From Brachionus manjavacas (taxonomy: Eukaryota; Rotifera; Eurotatoria; Ploima; Brachionidae), in assembly GCA_019054805.1 (NCBI GenBank), contig JAHQIY010000017.1, forward strand, positions 1,612,001 through 1,676,000: a stretch of DNA of 64,000 bases. The letters run 5' to 3'. Made by a program: the position numbers and the translations under genes. This document shows positions 53,169 to 63,950 of the stretch, one piece after another. How positions within the stretch are numbered: position 1 is the first letter of the stretch; each line of letters opens with the position of its first letter. A model generated the notes under the pieces. That model worked only from the letters and a program-made list of their open reading frames with translations, made no database searches and was not told where the DNA came from.

Positions 53169-55715
53169 TATCTTGCTTGAGAAAATTATATGAATTATAT
53201 AATTAGAAAGAAAATTATATGAATTTTTATCTGAAGTAAAATAAAATTTAAATCAATATTTTGTAATTTTGCAATACAAAATTTAACTTCGTTTCGCTGT
53301 AATTTATATTTTAATTAATATTAAAATATCATTTAAAGCCATAATTTGGATGCCTTAATGTGGATTTTAAATTTGTCTCTAAAATTTTCAAATTAATATT
53401 TTATAAAAATAAATTAACGATCAATTGGAAAAAAAAAATTTTTTTTTAATTAATTTAGATAGTAAACATTTTGTGAAAAAAGCTTTTTTCATCATTTTTA
53501 TTAAGATTTTAATTAACTGAGTTTTGATTATGTGATCATGATCATGAACTCCAAGTTGCCCACAATACTGCAGGGTTTAAAGAGTAAACATGACAGCCTC
53601 CATTATAATGCAGTATTGTGGGCAACTTGAAGTTCAAATTTAGATTTAAATTTAGATTTTTGCATTTAAAAAAATATTTTGACAATTTTTTTCGAATCAA
53701 TTTTTAACATTAATTTTTTTAAATTTGATTACCTAATTGCTAAAAAAAAGGATCGTAATAATTCTAATTTTGCTCCTAAATAATTTAAAAATTATAGTTA
53801 TGGACATTTAAACAGTATTTTAATGAACGATCACTTTTAAAATCTTTCACTAATTTCATTAATTTTAAGAAACTTTCATGAGCATTCATGCAATGTGGAA
53901 ACTATTAAATAATTTTGCTAGAAAATAAAATTCGATGATTTTTGTTAAAATCATTTGATAAAAATGCTTTTAAGGATATATCTAATCACAAATAAAACAA
54001 AAATAAGTAATTTTTTAATCAAATAGTTTCATTAAATTTTTTTTTTATTTCAATAAAAAAGTCAATCAAATAAATTATTAAATGAAATAACTTTTACATG
54101 GAATTATGAAATTTAGAGTTGGAGACAGCAGGTGAGCGAAACGCGGATGTTGAATAATTAAACAGACATAGCCAAATTCCAATCTGCAAAAGTTTTTTCA
54201 GAACAGATATTATACAGATATTGAAGTTAAAAATATAAAATTAATAAAATAAAATTTAATTTCACGTTACAGAGGGCAAATTAAAGTTTAAAATATTTTA
54301 CACTGGTGGCAAACCCGCTCCTCCGTGTACCAATTTTAGAAATTTACTTAAAATATATTTATTCTAAGTTTTTCGTAGTGCTAAAATTATGCAAGATTAA
54401 AATTTAAATTTACTCAACTACATAGACTTATTTGTTATTTTAGAGTTCCTTTTTCTAAGGTTTGGAAAACTTTAAATTTCTTTAAATTTTTTTATTATTT
54501 GATTTTTTAGAATAATACTCATAATAACTTACACTTAAAATACAAATCATTTTTTGTTTTAAATGATTTGTAGGAGAACAAACTGTTTGAAAATTACGAA
54601 AATTAGCGTTAAAAAATTGTCAAAAATTTTTCAAAAAATCCTTTTTACTTGAAAAATTTAAATTTTTCAAATTTTTTTTGTAATAAAATGAATTTCAAAT
54701 GAAAAAATGCCAAATTTCTTGTAAAATTTTGTAAAAAATGATAAAATTAGCAAAATTGTACTCATAGTATAAAAATGGCGCAAAAGTCAAACAAGTCAAC
54801 AAGTCCTTCCAATTAAGCTAAAATTGAATGAATTTTTTGTATATTATAGTAAAGTATACTCTGGCAAAGGTCTCTGCATGAAGGTCGTTATCGATGCCAT
54901 CACATACGCGATTTGCTGTCTCCAGAAAATTTGTAGCAACCGAGTTCCTCAAAACGAAGTTGTGTTGCTTAGAAGCGATAAGGTTTATTTAAGAGGTAAT
55001 ATAATTTCAAAATATAAAAATTTTTAATAGTCTAGAGACTGTTTAATTAAATGAATCAGATGTTTTCAAAGAAATACTTACAATTTTTGTAGTCATTCTA
55101 TGACAAAATTAAAAGTGCTTTTTTTGCTTACCAAAGTAGCTCTTATTCGAAAGAGATTTTCCAAATTTATCATCTAGATATTTTACTAATTTGAAGATAG
55201 AAAAATATTTGCAGAGTTTTGTAAAATCAGTAAATTGGTGATACAAAGGATGTGTAAGTGGCATTGTGTTATTGTGTATAAATTTTTTTTTTAGAAATTT
55301 CTTTTGAAGTTTTATTTCTAAAAATTTAAAAAATCTTTCAAGGACTTTTATAAGAAAAGCTATGAACAGTTTTTTTGTGATTTTTGTTCGAAAATTTTTA
55401 AAGCATCAAGCTTTTTGAATTGAAAGAAAATAAAATCATAAAATACTCGGCACAACATAAATTTATGGTTCTAAATCTGTTGCAATAAATAAACGTCAAG
55501 AATAATTGAAAATTATGCACCTTGGTCCAATTTAAACTCAAGTAGAATTCCTAGACAAATCAATTTATGATTTTTTTCTAGTAAAAAATGTGACCTGAAT
55601 ATAATTTAATCAGAAAAGTAATTAAATAAAAATTCTAAATAACTCTTTTTTTATTATTTTTTTTAATGCAAAAAAAAGTTTTGAATTTAAAGAAAAATTT
55701 TGATTAATATTTTAG
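53169..55715. other. Gene-poor region with one perfect hairpin
   Basis: Mostly AT-rich. A strong hairpin lies at 53547-53634. A 67-codon plus frame at 54824-55027 (contains YSGKGLCMKVVIDAITYAIC) is GC-richer than its flanks, but I do not recognise it. A small GC-richer patch at 54110-54190 and another near 54300-54335 may be repeat fragments. Confidence 0.4.
53547..53634. repeat. 88-bp hairpin with 26-bp arms
   Basis: Arms 53547-53572 and 53609-53634 pair with a single mismatch (core TTGCCCACAATACTGCA), with a 36-nt loop. The arms are far more GC-rich than the neighbourhood. Size and pairing would allow a microRNA-like precursor, but a minimal MITE (two TIRs with almost no interior) is equally likely. 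Confidence 0.7.
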
Positions 55716-56657
55716 ATGATTCGAAATTCAATAGCAACATTAAAACTAGGAGCTCTTTTAATGATATTAGGAAGCCTGGTTGTTTTTTTATCAAAAAATT
55801 CCTTAAAACAAAACGAACATTACCGATCTTGGTATTTAAAATTATTAAAAAACTTTAACAGTATTAAATTACGCGATTTTATGAGATATGAGTGTAGACA
55901 AAGAGTGAGAATTGGCGGTGAACAGAGATTCATAGTGAATGCACCTGATCCATTGTACCGAATTGACGGAGCATGGTTCGTGTGCATGGACGAGCATATA
56001 CTGCCCAAGAAGAGTGAGTGTAATGTTTTGTCATTTGGAATAAACACTGATCCTAGTTTTGACATGGAAATGAACAAAAATTTTGACTGTCATGTTTACT
56101 CTTTTGATCCTCTAATCGAAGCAGATTTTTTCAAGTCAATTAGAAATCATAATCCAAAGCTATCAAATGGCCACGTTCTAAATATCAACAAAAAATGGAA
56201 GTTTTATTCAATTGGTATTAGTGACAAAAGTTATGGAAGTTTGAGTGATATTTCCAAAGGAAGCTTTCTATCACTTGAAGACATACTTCACTTAACTGGC
56301 CTAGATGGCAAAATAGTTGACATTTTCAAGATTGATATCGAAGGAGATGAGAAAAAAGTATTCCATACAATGGATGTTGATTATGCTTGCAAATACTTCA
56401 AGCAGTTCATGTTTGAGACTCATAAAAATTTTAAATTTGATGAATTGAGAAAATTCGAGAAATGTTTCAGACTTTTTCACAGAGATGGAAGATTGTATAT
56501 GAAGGATTTTATAGACACGCCGACGGGTACCCTTACAGAATTTCAGAATCCGGGTGGGTTTTTGCTCGAAATTAAAGACTTTAAAAACGAAATCAATTTG
56601 GCCGAGTATTTATTTGTAAATGGAGAATTCTATTTTGTAAATATCAATTTTTTATAG
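55716..56657 (+). CDS. METTL24-like (FkbM/Methyltransf_21) methyltransferase, type II membrane protein
   Basis: Single-exon frame of 313 residues. ATG 55716 directly follows a ttttag acceptor-like site. One N-terminal hydrophobic segment (about residues 11-26, LGALLMILGSLVVFLS) suggests a signal anchor. The catalytic part starts at about 60 with RVRIGGEQRFIVNAPDPLYRIDGAWFVC. Next come CNVLSFGINTDPSFDMEM (102-119; SAM-binding region), VYSFDPL (128-133) and FKIDIEGDE (204-212), a signature of the FkbM/Methyltransf_21 family. The order and the metazoan-type N-terminus match METTL24 and related invertebrate proteins. Predicted to act in the secretory pathway; the acceptor substrate is unknown. 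No sign of decay. Confidence 0.85.
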   Translation: MIRNSIATLKLGALLMILGSLVVFLSKNSLKQNEHYRSWYLKLLKNFNSIKLRDFMRYECRQRVRIGGEQRFIVNAPDPLYRIDGAWFVCMDEHILPKKSECNVLSFGINTDPSFDMEMNKNFDCHVYSFDPLIEADFFKSIRNHNPKLSNGHVLNINKKWKFYSIGISDKSYGSLSDISKGSFLSLEDILHLTGLDGKIVDIFKIDIEGDEKKVFHTMDVDYACKYFKQFMFETHKNFKFDELRKFEKCFRLFHRDGRLYMKDFIDTPTGTLTEFQNPGGFLLEIKDFKNEINLAEYLFVNGEFYFVNINFL

Positions 56658-56776
56658 TCATTAAGCGAACAAAAAAAATCTTTTTTATTTTAGTTTCCAA
56701 AATAAAATCTAAAATTGTGTTCATTTTTTAGATTAAAGAACTAAAATGTCCAGCTATTTTATAAAAACGCTTTTAT

Positions 56777-56947
56777 TAGTGTTGGGCGCGGGCCAGATGG
56801 CCGGTCCAAAAATATATTTGGCCGCGGCCGGACCACTGAAACGGCCGGTCTAAATGGCGGTCGGTCCAAAATACGGCCGGATATAAAAACGGCCATGGAC
56901 CGCCATTTGGACCGGCCACCTGGCCGCCTGGCCGGCACCCAACACTA
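56777..56947. repeat. GC-rich foldback element (TAGTGTTGGG ends)
   Basis: 171 bp in which both ends read inward as TAGTGTTGGG followed by GCCxGGCC-rich sequence. The interior is made of repeated GGCCGG and GGTCC words and can fold on itself. GC content is far above the window average. The ends resemble hAT-type termini (xAGTGTTGGG). No 8-bp target duplication is evident at the boundaries, so it may be internal to a larger repeat that continues to about 57240. Confidence 0.6.
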
Positions 56948-57240
56948 AAATTACCAAAGTAAAAATAAGTAAATTTACTGGATTTTACGTAATGTCACGT
57001 AAAATTACCGGAAATTACGTAAATTTTTGTATAAAGTGAAAATTCCAAAAAAAATTTTTTTTAGAATTTTGACATTTTTTGACTTTTTTTTAATTTTTTC
57101 AGCCTGAATTCGAAAGAAAAGAAATGACTTTTTTTCACGTAATTTTACGTGAAATTTTAAAAATAATGGTAATTTTTAGTAAAAAAAAGTAAATTTTGCA
57201 CAAATTTTTTACGGAATTTTATTTTCTTTTATTTTTATCA
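56948..57240 (-). repeat. Dispersed repeat rich in TTTACGTAA words
   Basis: Reverse complement of about 56948-57085 matches 61965-62085 with moderate divergence; shared landmarks are AAAAAGTCAAAAAATGTCAA, TTTCCGGTAA and TTTACTTTGGTAAT. It also resembles the interior of the foldback at 30978-31378. Non-coding. The family is not known to me. Confidence 0.55.
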
Positions 57241-57362
57241 TTTTAAAGCTTTCAGCAGCTTTTTCCATGATTCTTTGAAATTTGAATTTTTTGGCACCAG
57301 CTTCAACAAATCTTCTTTAGTAAAAACAATTAAAAATTAAAGCTGTTTTTTTTTATCAAAAT

Positions 57363-57840
57363 ACAGTCAATCCTCCGTATAAAGAGAAACCCTTTATAAC
57401 GAGCAACTTGGCTAGAACCGATTACGAGCTATAGAAAATGATATAAAAATTAATTCGATATAACGAGTTTCGATATAACGAGCTTATAATGAAATACGGC
57501 TTAATCATTTTCTTAAGAATAAAAACTTCCTATAACGAGCTTGAACAAAAGAAATTTTTTCACACTTTTAATATAAAAAAAAATAAAAATAAAACAATTA
57601 ACTTATCTTCATGAATAACTATAAATCACCAGAAAACATTTCCTATCTAATTGTTTATAAAAAATGTCCAATCTTAAAAAAGTTAAACTTTGACAAATAT
57701 GCTTATGTTTCAATGGACTCAAATTTTCCTGCACGCGGCTTATTATCAGATGTTGAGATCATCAGTTCAGTTAACAATACAGCACAAAATGATGACAGTG
57801 ATTCTGATGTCGAAGAAATCGAAAAACTTACTTTTTAATG
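57363..57840 (+). mobile_element. pogo/Tigger-like DNA transposon fragment
   Basis: Begins CAGTCAATCCTCCGTATAA followed by several TATAACGAG repeats, a typical terminal sequence of pogo/Tigger elements. A frame at 57611-57838 follows (LLSDVEIISSVNNTAQNDDS and DVEEIEKL). It resembles the acidic C-terminal tail after the DDE domain of such transposases. The catalytic domain is missing. An internally deleted copy. Confidence 0.5.
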
Positions 57841-58215
57841 CCTCCATTTCATTTGGAATTTTTTTTCATAATACCCTAGAGTCTGACCTTTGTCATTTAC
57901 AAATCTGTTCATTATTTCACTTCTGAGACGATTTTTAAATGGCTTATTGCTGACTTATTGTTTATTATTTTTTTTTAGATTTTTTAAATATAATATTATT
58001 TTAAACTTAAATACAAGAATACTTATGATTTCAATAGCTTCGCTTTCACTAGAATTACTATAAGTTCTCTCGGCTTTTCTTTTGGTTCCTGGTGAAAAGA
58101 AAGAACTGGCAGTTTCACCCCCAGTAATGAATTTTTTAATGGCTACATTTTCGCTGTAAGAAACAGATAAGAAAAAAATCTTTTACTTAAGAATTTTAAA
58201 GATTTTTAAGAGCAA
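57841..58215. other. Unassigned repeat-derived DNA
   Basis: On the minus strand at 58170-58040 a short open stretch reads FITGGETASSFFSPGTKRK and then AERTYSNSSESEAIE. It looks coding, but I cannot place it. It may belong to another transposon fragment. Confidence 0.3.
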
Positions 58216-58216
58216 C

Positions 58217-58380
58217 ATGGATGCAATACTTTACCGGGAGATATTATCTGATTATTTATTACCATTTAGAGCTTCAAACTACGATTTAGACTTTAAACTT
58301 CACCAGGACAACGACCCAAAGCATCGTTCTTTATTGTTCACTACTTTTTTAAATTTTAACAATATTGTTTGGGTAAATTG
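58217..58380 (+). mobile_element. Tc1/mariner transposase fragment, left part
   Basis: Translates as MDAILYREILSDYLLPFR and then KLHQDNDPKHRS, the region of the second catalytic Asp (QDNDPKH) in Tc1-type transposases. The frame ends at the TTAA where a piggyBac element is inserted. The first catalytic domain half is absent. The matching third motif is at 61661. Confidence 0.8.
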
Positions 58381-58849
58381 CTTTTAACCCTCATACAGTT
58401 AAGAGTTGAAAAATATCATTACTTTACTAAGAAGGGTCAAAAATGACCCTGTGTAATTTTTAAACCATTAAAATAAACTCAATTAAAAATAGAAAATCGG
58501 TTTTAAAAATTTGGTTAAAAACAATTTTGGAGTTTAATAATCATTTTTTATTATATTTTATTACTGTTAGGAGTAAAAGAAAATACAATCAATTAACTAA
58601 TTAAAGGGAAAAAATTAAATTTATTTAGTTGAAATATAATTAATCTTTTATGCAATTTGTGCATTATGTGCTGCAAGAGATAATATATGATAAATGAAAG
58701 GAAGAATGATACAAAACTATTAAAAGTCCATCGATTAGTTTTTATTCGAAAAGTAAAATTTTCTATTAAGTGATCAACTTTATCGACTCAATTTTTATTC
58801 TTATTATACGAAAGACTAATATTTACTTACCTCAACCCAGTTTACAATG

Positions 58850-59985
58850 CTTACCAACCCCAGTTTCTCAGCCGTATCAAAACTTAATAGATTAGGCCCA
58901 TTTCCATTAATCACTACAAATTCCGCTTTAACTTTTTTGCTTTCATACACAACCTCTGACATAAACTCACACTCAATTGGTAGCGATTTATCAGAGTTTT
59001 ACGCATAAAGATTAATGAATGAATTACTTAGCATATCAGCTATACTTTTCCTAACGATATTCACACTTGCACCAGTAACAATTATAAACTCTACCCCGTT
59101 GCCATTTACATTTAAAGTGACCTTTGATAATCCAGATTTACCAACACTGAAGGCATAATCATCTTGATCTTGGTCGTCCACTATAATGTTCACTTTTTTC
59201 TTTTCCATGTTGTTTGATTTACAAACTTTTGCGAAATGACCCGCTCGTTCACAATTGTTACACCTTTGGTTCTTAGCTGGGCACTGCCTTTCATGCTTAT
59301 GCGGATAATCAAAACCACAACTAAAACACTTCCTTTCATTTATCATTTGATTACCGCTCATGCCATGCTCCTTTCCTGTTCTAGTTTCTCTTCTAGCGTC
59401 GTGCACTGCATTTACCTCGTTTGAGTCTTTTTCAATGTCTTTAATCTGCTGACCAGCGACCTCTCTGGTCCTACCCCAGTCCAATAAAGACTCTAGTTTT
59501 AGCTTAGCATTATCCATCCTTAATGCCTTCGCCACGACATCTCTGTTGTTGCTACCTTCAATGATCTTACTAATTATCTCATTGCCAACATTGGTAAAAC
59601 CACAATAAGTTAAAAGATTTTGTCACATACCCTGCAAAAGATTCGCCACTCTCTTGTTTAGCTTGTCTAAACTTATGTATTTCATAAAAAACATTCTTTC
59701 TTGGATTCAAATAGTCATTAATCATCTTTTTAAAATCTTCAAATTTATCAACACGAGGCATATTGTCTACTAGCTCATTTGGAGGCGTTGACTTGTATAT
59801 TCATGAGATTTTTCTACGAGCATGGTGGATAAGCGCAGCATCTTTTCTCTTGTCATCCGCTACATTAAGCCAAGTAAGCTAATTTTCAAGCCTATCTAGC
59901 CATTCCGTCGATTTTGTGCCAACCAGTGGATCATCAACATCACAATCGAACACATGATAATACCCTAAGCCTACTTCGCTCATAA
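58850..59985 (-). mobile_element. Gypsy (Ty3/mdg4-type) LTR-retrotransposon fossil: gag and start of pol
   Basis: Minus-strand remnants of a Gag with a retrotransposon-gag core (roughly 59980-59580), zinc knuckles (about 59330-59220) and the beginning of the protease region (about 59120-58850). The family call rests on the order of these parts and the knuckle type. No LTRs were recognised, and reverse transcriptase and integrase are absent. It is broken, with at least a few breaks, and lies inside the piggyBac element, so it inserted after or recombined with it. Confidence 0.7.
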
Positions 59986-59999
59986 TTCCTCGTCGCCAG

Positions 60000-60690
60000 A
60001 TATAATATTCTTCATAATGAAAAATTCAAATTCTCATTTTCCAATTTCTTTATTCCAAAAAAACTCCCAAATAAAGTTATAAATCCCTCTTTTAAACCAA
60101 GCAAAAACAATAAGCCAAAACATGCTAAACATAAACTGAAGAAAATAATTCTCTAGCTATTTCAAGATCCCATTATTCTTTTCTATATTTCAATCTTAAA
60201 CACTGTAGTTTTACAAACTGACAGCGTTAAGTTTTTTCAATTTATCTCTTTATTTTTCTTTTTAAAAAAGTTTAAAACCTAATATATCACATATTTGATT
60301 TGAAAATAGCAAAAAATTCACAAAATTTAGAAAATTTATTATCTAAATTTACGCTTCTTTTATCAATATAGTCAAATGTTATGTTTGAACAAATCATTTG
60401 AAAGAGTGCTCTGGACATACTAGCTGAAGTGTAATCACTATGATATATAGACTCATTACACCAATTAATATCTATATGTTATTTTTTTGGTTACACCAAA
60501 AATTAATAATAAACCCATAAAGGCTTTAAATTCTATATCAGTTAAGAGCTTATAATTTCATTTCATCAAACGTTTATTAGTGTAAGATACTATTAGTGAT
60601 GTAATATAAGGTGTAATAATACAATTGAAATCTTAAAAAATTGAGGCTGAGAGTTTCAGATGAAGTCCTTCTTCGGAGAAAAATACAATT
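60000..60690. other. Interior of the piggyBac copy without recognisable content
   Basis: AT-rich. Around 60415-60640 the words GTGTAATCACTA, ATTACACC and GGTGTAAT recur in both orientations, hinting at another small foldback repeat. The ends could not be fixed. Confidence 0.3.
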
Positions 60691-61639
60691 GATTTACTCT
60701 ATGAATCAATTGGTAAATGTATAATGAAAGAAGTATTAATGGTAAATGTATAATGACGCTCAAAATTTCTTTCTTGGGTACTCAAAGAAACTAATTCAGT
60801 AATATTAATTTCATTATTATCATCATTTTGCTCTATTTCTATTTCTTCAGGCTCAAAGTCATCTATTTCGAATTCCATATTTTCTCTGATTTGAAGCAAA
60901 ATCATTATCTTCTTCCTCCTCTGAAAGTCTTAAAGAAGTTAATATTTCAGCAACTGACATTCGTAAACTTGACATTTTAAAAAAGATAAGATAAGTAATA
61001 AATAAAAAAGCAAAAATTAGTTAAATTTACGATACTCAAAATATTAAGATAGTGAAGCACGTCTTTATAATTGCGAGTAACGAGGCGTTAACTTTCAGCT
61101 TTAATGTTATGTTTTATTTGCATGTTTATTATAATTTATTAGTTTCGAAAAAGTAAAAAATAACATGTAATTTATCAATTAATGTGTATAGTCTATTGAC
61201 GATTTAAGTCCAGAATTTTTTCAATAACTATTCAGTATTTGTTTTTATTCACGTGTGTTTATGCTTAATATGCTCGTCACGCACCGCTCGTTCCTCGCAA
61301 ATAAATAGCTCTTATTGTTTACAATAAATTCGATCATAAAAATAGGATTCCAACTTTTAAGTCAATTGATAGAATTTAATTATGTTAATAGATTATAATA
61401 AACAATCAATTAAATCAAGGAATATTATCTACATTCATCTTTTTTTAACACAAAATGTCAAATATTTTTTTTCTTAAAAGGTTAAATTTAATTGGCAAAT
61501 ATTAGTCAATCAATAAGTTTTTTTAATCCAGTTCAATAATATCCTAAAAAAAACGAACAAGAAATTACATCGGGTCATTTTTGACCCGATCAAAGCTGTA
61601 TGAGGATTAAGTAATTATTCTCTATCGATAATATTTGAC

Positions 61640-61850
61640 TAATTTTTTTAAACAAAGATTAAATCTCCCCCAAAGTCTCCCAATTTAAAACCCATTGAAC
61701 TTATGTAGACTGAGTTAAAACAGAATGCAAGGAAGAGAATGATTTTATCGGAAGTTGATGCCGAAATGGCGGTCAAAAGTTTCGAAAAATCTTTAATCAA
61801 AGAAAATTTTCAAAATTATATAAATCATTTAAAAAAGTTTATTATTAGTT
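61640..61850 (+). mobile_element. Tc1/mariner transposase fragment, right part
   Basis: Reads KSPPKSPNLKPIELM, stop, TELKQNARKRMILSEVDAEM, the third catalytic motif region (SPDLNPIE-type) and C-terminal tail of a Tc1 transposase. It has the same orientation and type as 58217-58380. With the 3.2-kb piggyBac removed, the two pieces fall at about the spacing expected between the second and third catalytic motifs. It carries a stop near 61703 and is dead. Confidence 0.78.
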
Positions 61851-61964
61851 TTTTTTTCAATTTAATCTTTAAAAGAAATAAAAAAAATTTAAGGTAATTA
61901 AAGTTGTTATAGAAAGAAATGGAGATTGGTCGAATCATTGAATTATATCGCGATGTGAATAATT

Positions 61965-62085
61965 TAAAAAAAGTCAAAAAATGTCAAAATTCTCAAAAAA
62001 ATAGTATTTTTTGGAATTTTTAATTTTTACAAACCTAATTTCCGGTAAATTTACTTTTTTTTACTTTGGTAATTTTTCAGAGTTA
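61965..62085 (+). repeat. Second copy of the TTTCCGGTAAATTTAC dispersed repeat
   Basis: Aligns with the reverse complement of 56948-57085. Shared run: gtcaaaaaatgtcaaaattct, a homopolymer, ggaattttt, then atttccggtaa. Truncated on both sides. Confidence 0.55.
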
Positions 62086-63060
62086 CATGGAGTCAAATTT
62101 TGTGAGTATTTTTCAAGGCCAAAGTATAAAGCGAACAAAAAAAAATTTGTTGGGAAAAACGAAAAAATCAAAAGAGTTGTTTCTTCATGTGACACTTTAA
62201 CAATTAATTTACATATTAATGGCTTTGCTTATTTATTAGCAGCTTGATTAATTGAATAATATAATTAACATTTTTATTCTTTATTTTTACCTTTCTTTAC
62301 TTTTTTTGTCAAAACAAGGATCAGTGTTTATTTTATATTTTAATAATTGCACTATTTGTAATCATATGTACAATGTGTATTTAAAATGATACGAAAAAAA
62401 ATGAAATAAAAATTTTATTTTGAAAAACTATAATTTAAACTTTGAGATAAGAGAGGCTCTTGGTTAGAGCACACTTGAAGAGCTGCAAAGACGTAGTAAT
62501 CTCATCTAGCTACACAAAATTCAGCATGGCCATGGTCAGGTGCAATTCATTAGTGGGGATCTAAAAATAGCCTCAGACGGTCTAGACAGCGCAGCAGGAA
62601 ATATAAGAGTTTTTCGGGAAACCTTCAAGTGACATCTATAATTGTAGAGTGAAGCACAACTTTTTTCAAACCGAGCCGTTGGATATTGGAAGAACTAGAC
62701 ACTTTAACAAAGAGCGTCGCAAATATTTTTATTTTATCATAAAAGAAATAAAAGCTTATAAAATATAATAAAAATATAAAAGTTTTATATTTTATTCTGA
62801 AGGAGCATTAGCTCGGCGCAGATTTACAAATAAATAAAATAATTAAATAAAAATTAAGACAAAAATCTCAGTTCCAAGAGCTTGAATGTCTTAGAAATGC
62901 GGGTGATGTTCAACACTAGTCTTTGATGATGATAATGTTTCAACTAAATAATGAAAAAATAATGAAAAAACTGAATAAGCATTCTTCAAAAAATTGAACG
63001 ACACAAGTAAGATTGAAAGATGACGAAGAGATTTTTAGAAAAAGAGAATAGTTGACCAAC
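62086..63060. other. Repeat-rich intergenic DNA without a supported gene
   Basis: GC-richer patches at 62450-62680 and 62860-63060 look like transposon-derived DNA, the latter probably the decayed upstream part of the LINE that follows. I could not assign the first. Confidence 0.3.
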
Positions 63061-63950
63061 AAGATAAGCTAATCGCTGTGATGATCTTGTGATCCAAGCA
63101 CCCTCCTTTAGTCATTGTCAAACTTTACTTGACAAATGCTCCAAGTATGCTCAGCGGTGGAAATTGACTTTAATCCTTTGAAATCAGCGGCTTTAGTCTT
63201 TCAAAAATATAAAGCTATAATGATGAGAAATTTCACCTTAAATGGTAATGAAATACCTCAAAAAGAGAATGTAGAATATTTAGGCCTTCCAATAGGCAAT
63301 AGTGAATTTGTTTGGAATTTTGTCGAAGAGAAATGGAAGAAAGTAGAAAAGAGCTTCTACTCACTTTATGGCCTCGGCTGTAAACCAAAAGCTGCACCAC
63401 CGGGATTAGTTGGTTTTCTATACACGCAATTTTGTCAATCGATTTTTCGATACCACTTAGACCTGGTATTTGTAGGTGAAACTAAACTTGGTGAACTTGA
63501 TATCAGGCAAAATTTACTAATTAAGAGAATGTTTGCCATAAAGAAATATGCCAGGTTCAGACCGATGTTAGAGGCTCTACGTCTTGAAACGGTAGAACAA
63601 CTTTATATGAAACACAAGATATTTTTTATGAATCAGCTTAAAAATAGTAAATCTGTTGGGAGTTACTCCTATTTTTACATTCGGATTATTCGACTTTTGA
63701 ACAAAAAAATACCTCAAATTGCAAACAGCTCAAGAACCTAGAGAAAAGAAACACTTTGATCCGATGGGATATAGCACAAAAACTTCAATAGTCATAATTG
63801 ATCATATATTTTTAGATAAAAATCGTGGCTTGGTTGACTCGGTTAAGTTTGTGTGCTGGCAAATAAAAATCAAAATGGAACTAAAATTGGATTACTTTTA
63901 TTTTTATAAAATTTTAAATGATCTTTTGAGATTAAACTTTTTTACTTAGT
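63060..63950 (+). mobile_element. 5'-truncated LINE (RT motif C to C-terminus)
   Basis: Starts near DDLVIQAPSFSHCQTLLDKC at 63080 (the second half of the YADD box), then changes frame near 63160. A long open part follows at 63136-63741: FNPLKSAALVF, NVEYLGLPIG and RQNLLIKRMFAIKKYARFRP, then LEALRLETVEQLYMKHKIFF. After another frame change near 63735 it continues with FDPMGYSTKTSI, DKNRGLVDSVKF and MELKLDYFYFYKILNDLL, ending at 63947. The C-terminal part is related to the LINE at 15.0 kb. Two frameshifts, so dead but comparatively young. No 5' part present. Confidence 0.82.

Larger units (their letters stand above)
58387..61609. mobile_element. piggyBac element inserted in the Tc1 copy (TTAA target)
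   Basis: The left end is TTAA followed by CCCTCATACAG, and the right end is CTGTATGAGGA followed by TTAA. Subterminal palindromes GGGTCAAAAATGACCC (left, about 58434) and GGGTCATTTTTGACCCG (right, about 61571) are typical of piggyBac termini. At 60976-60700 the minus strand shows the N-terminus of a piggyBac-type transposase (MSSLRMSVAEILTSLRLSEE, then FEIDDFEPEEIEIEQNDDNN after a frame change). The rest of the transposase is missing; a Gypsy fossil occupies the left half. Total about 3.2 kb. Confidence 0.75.
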
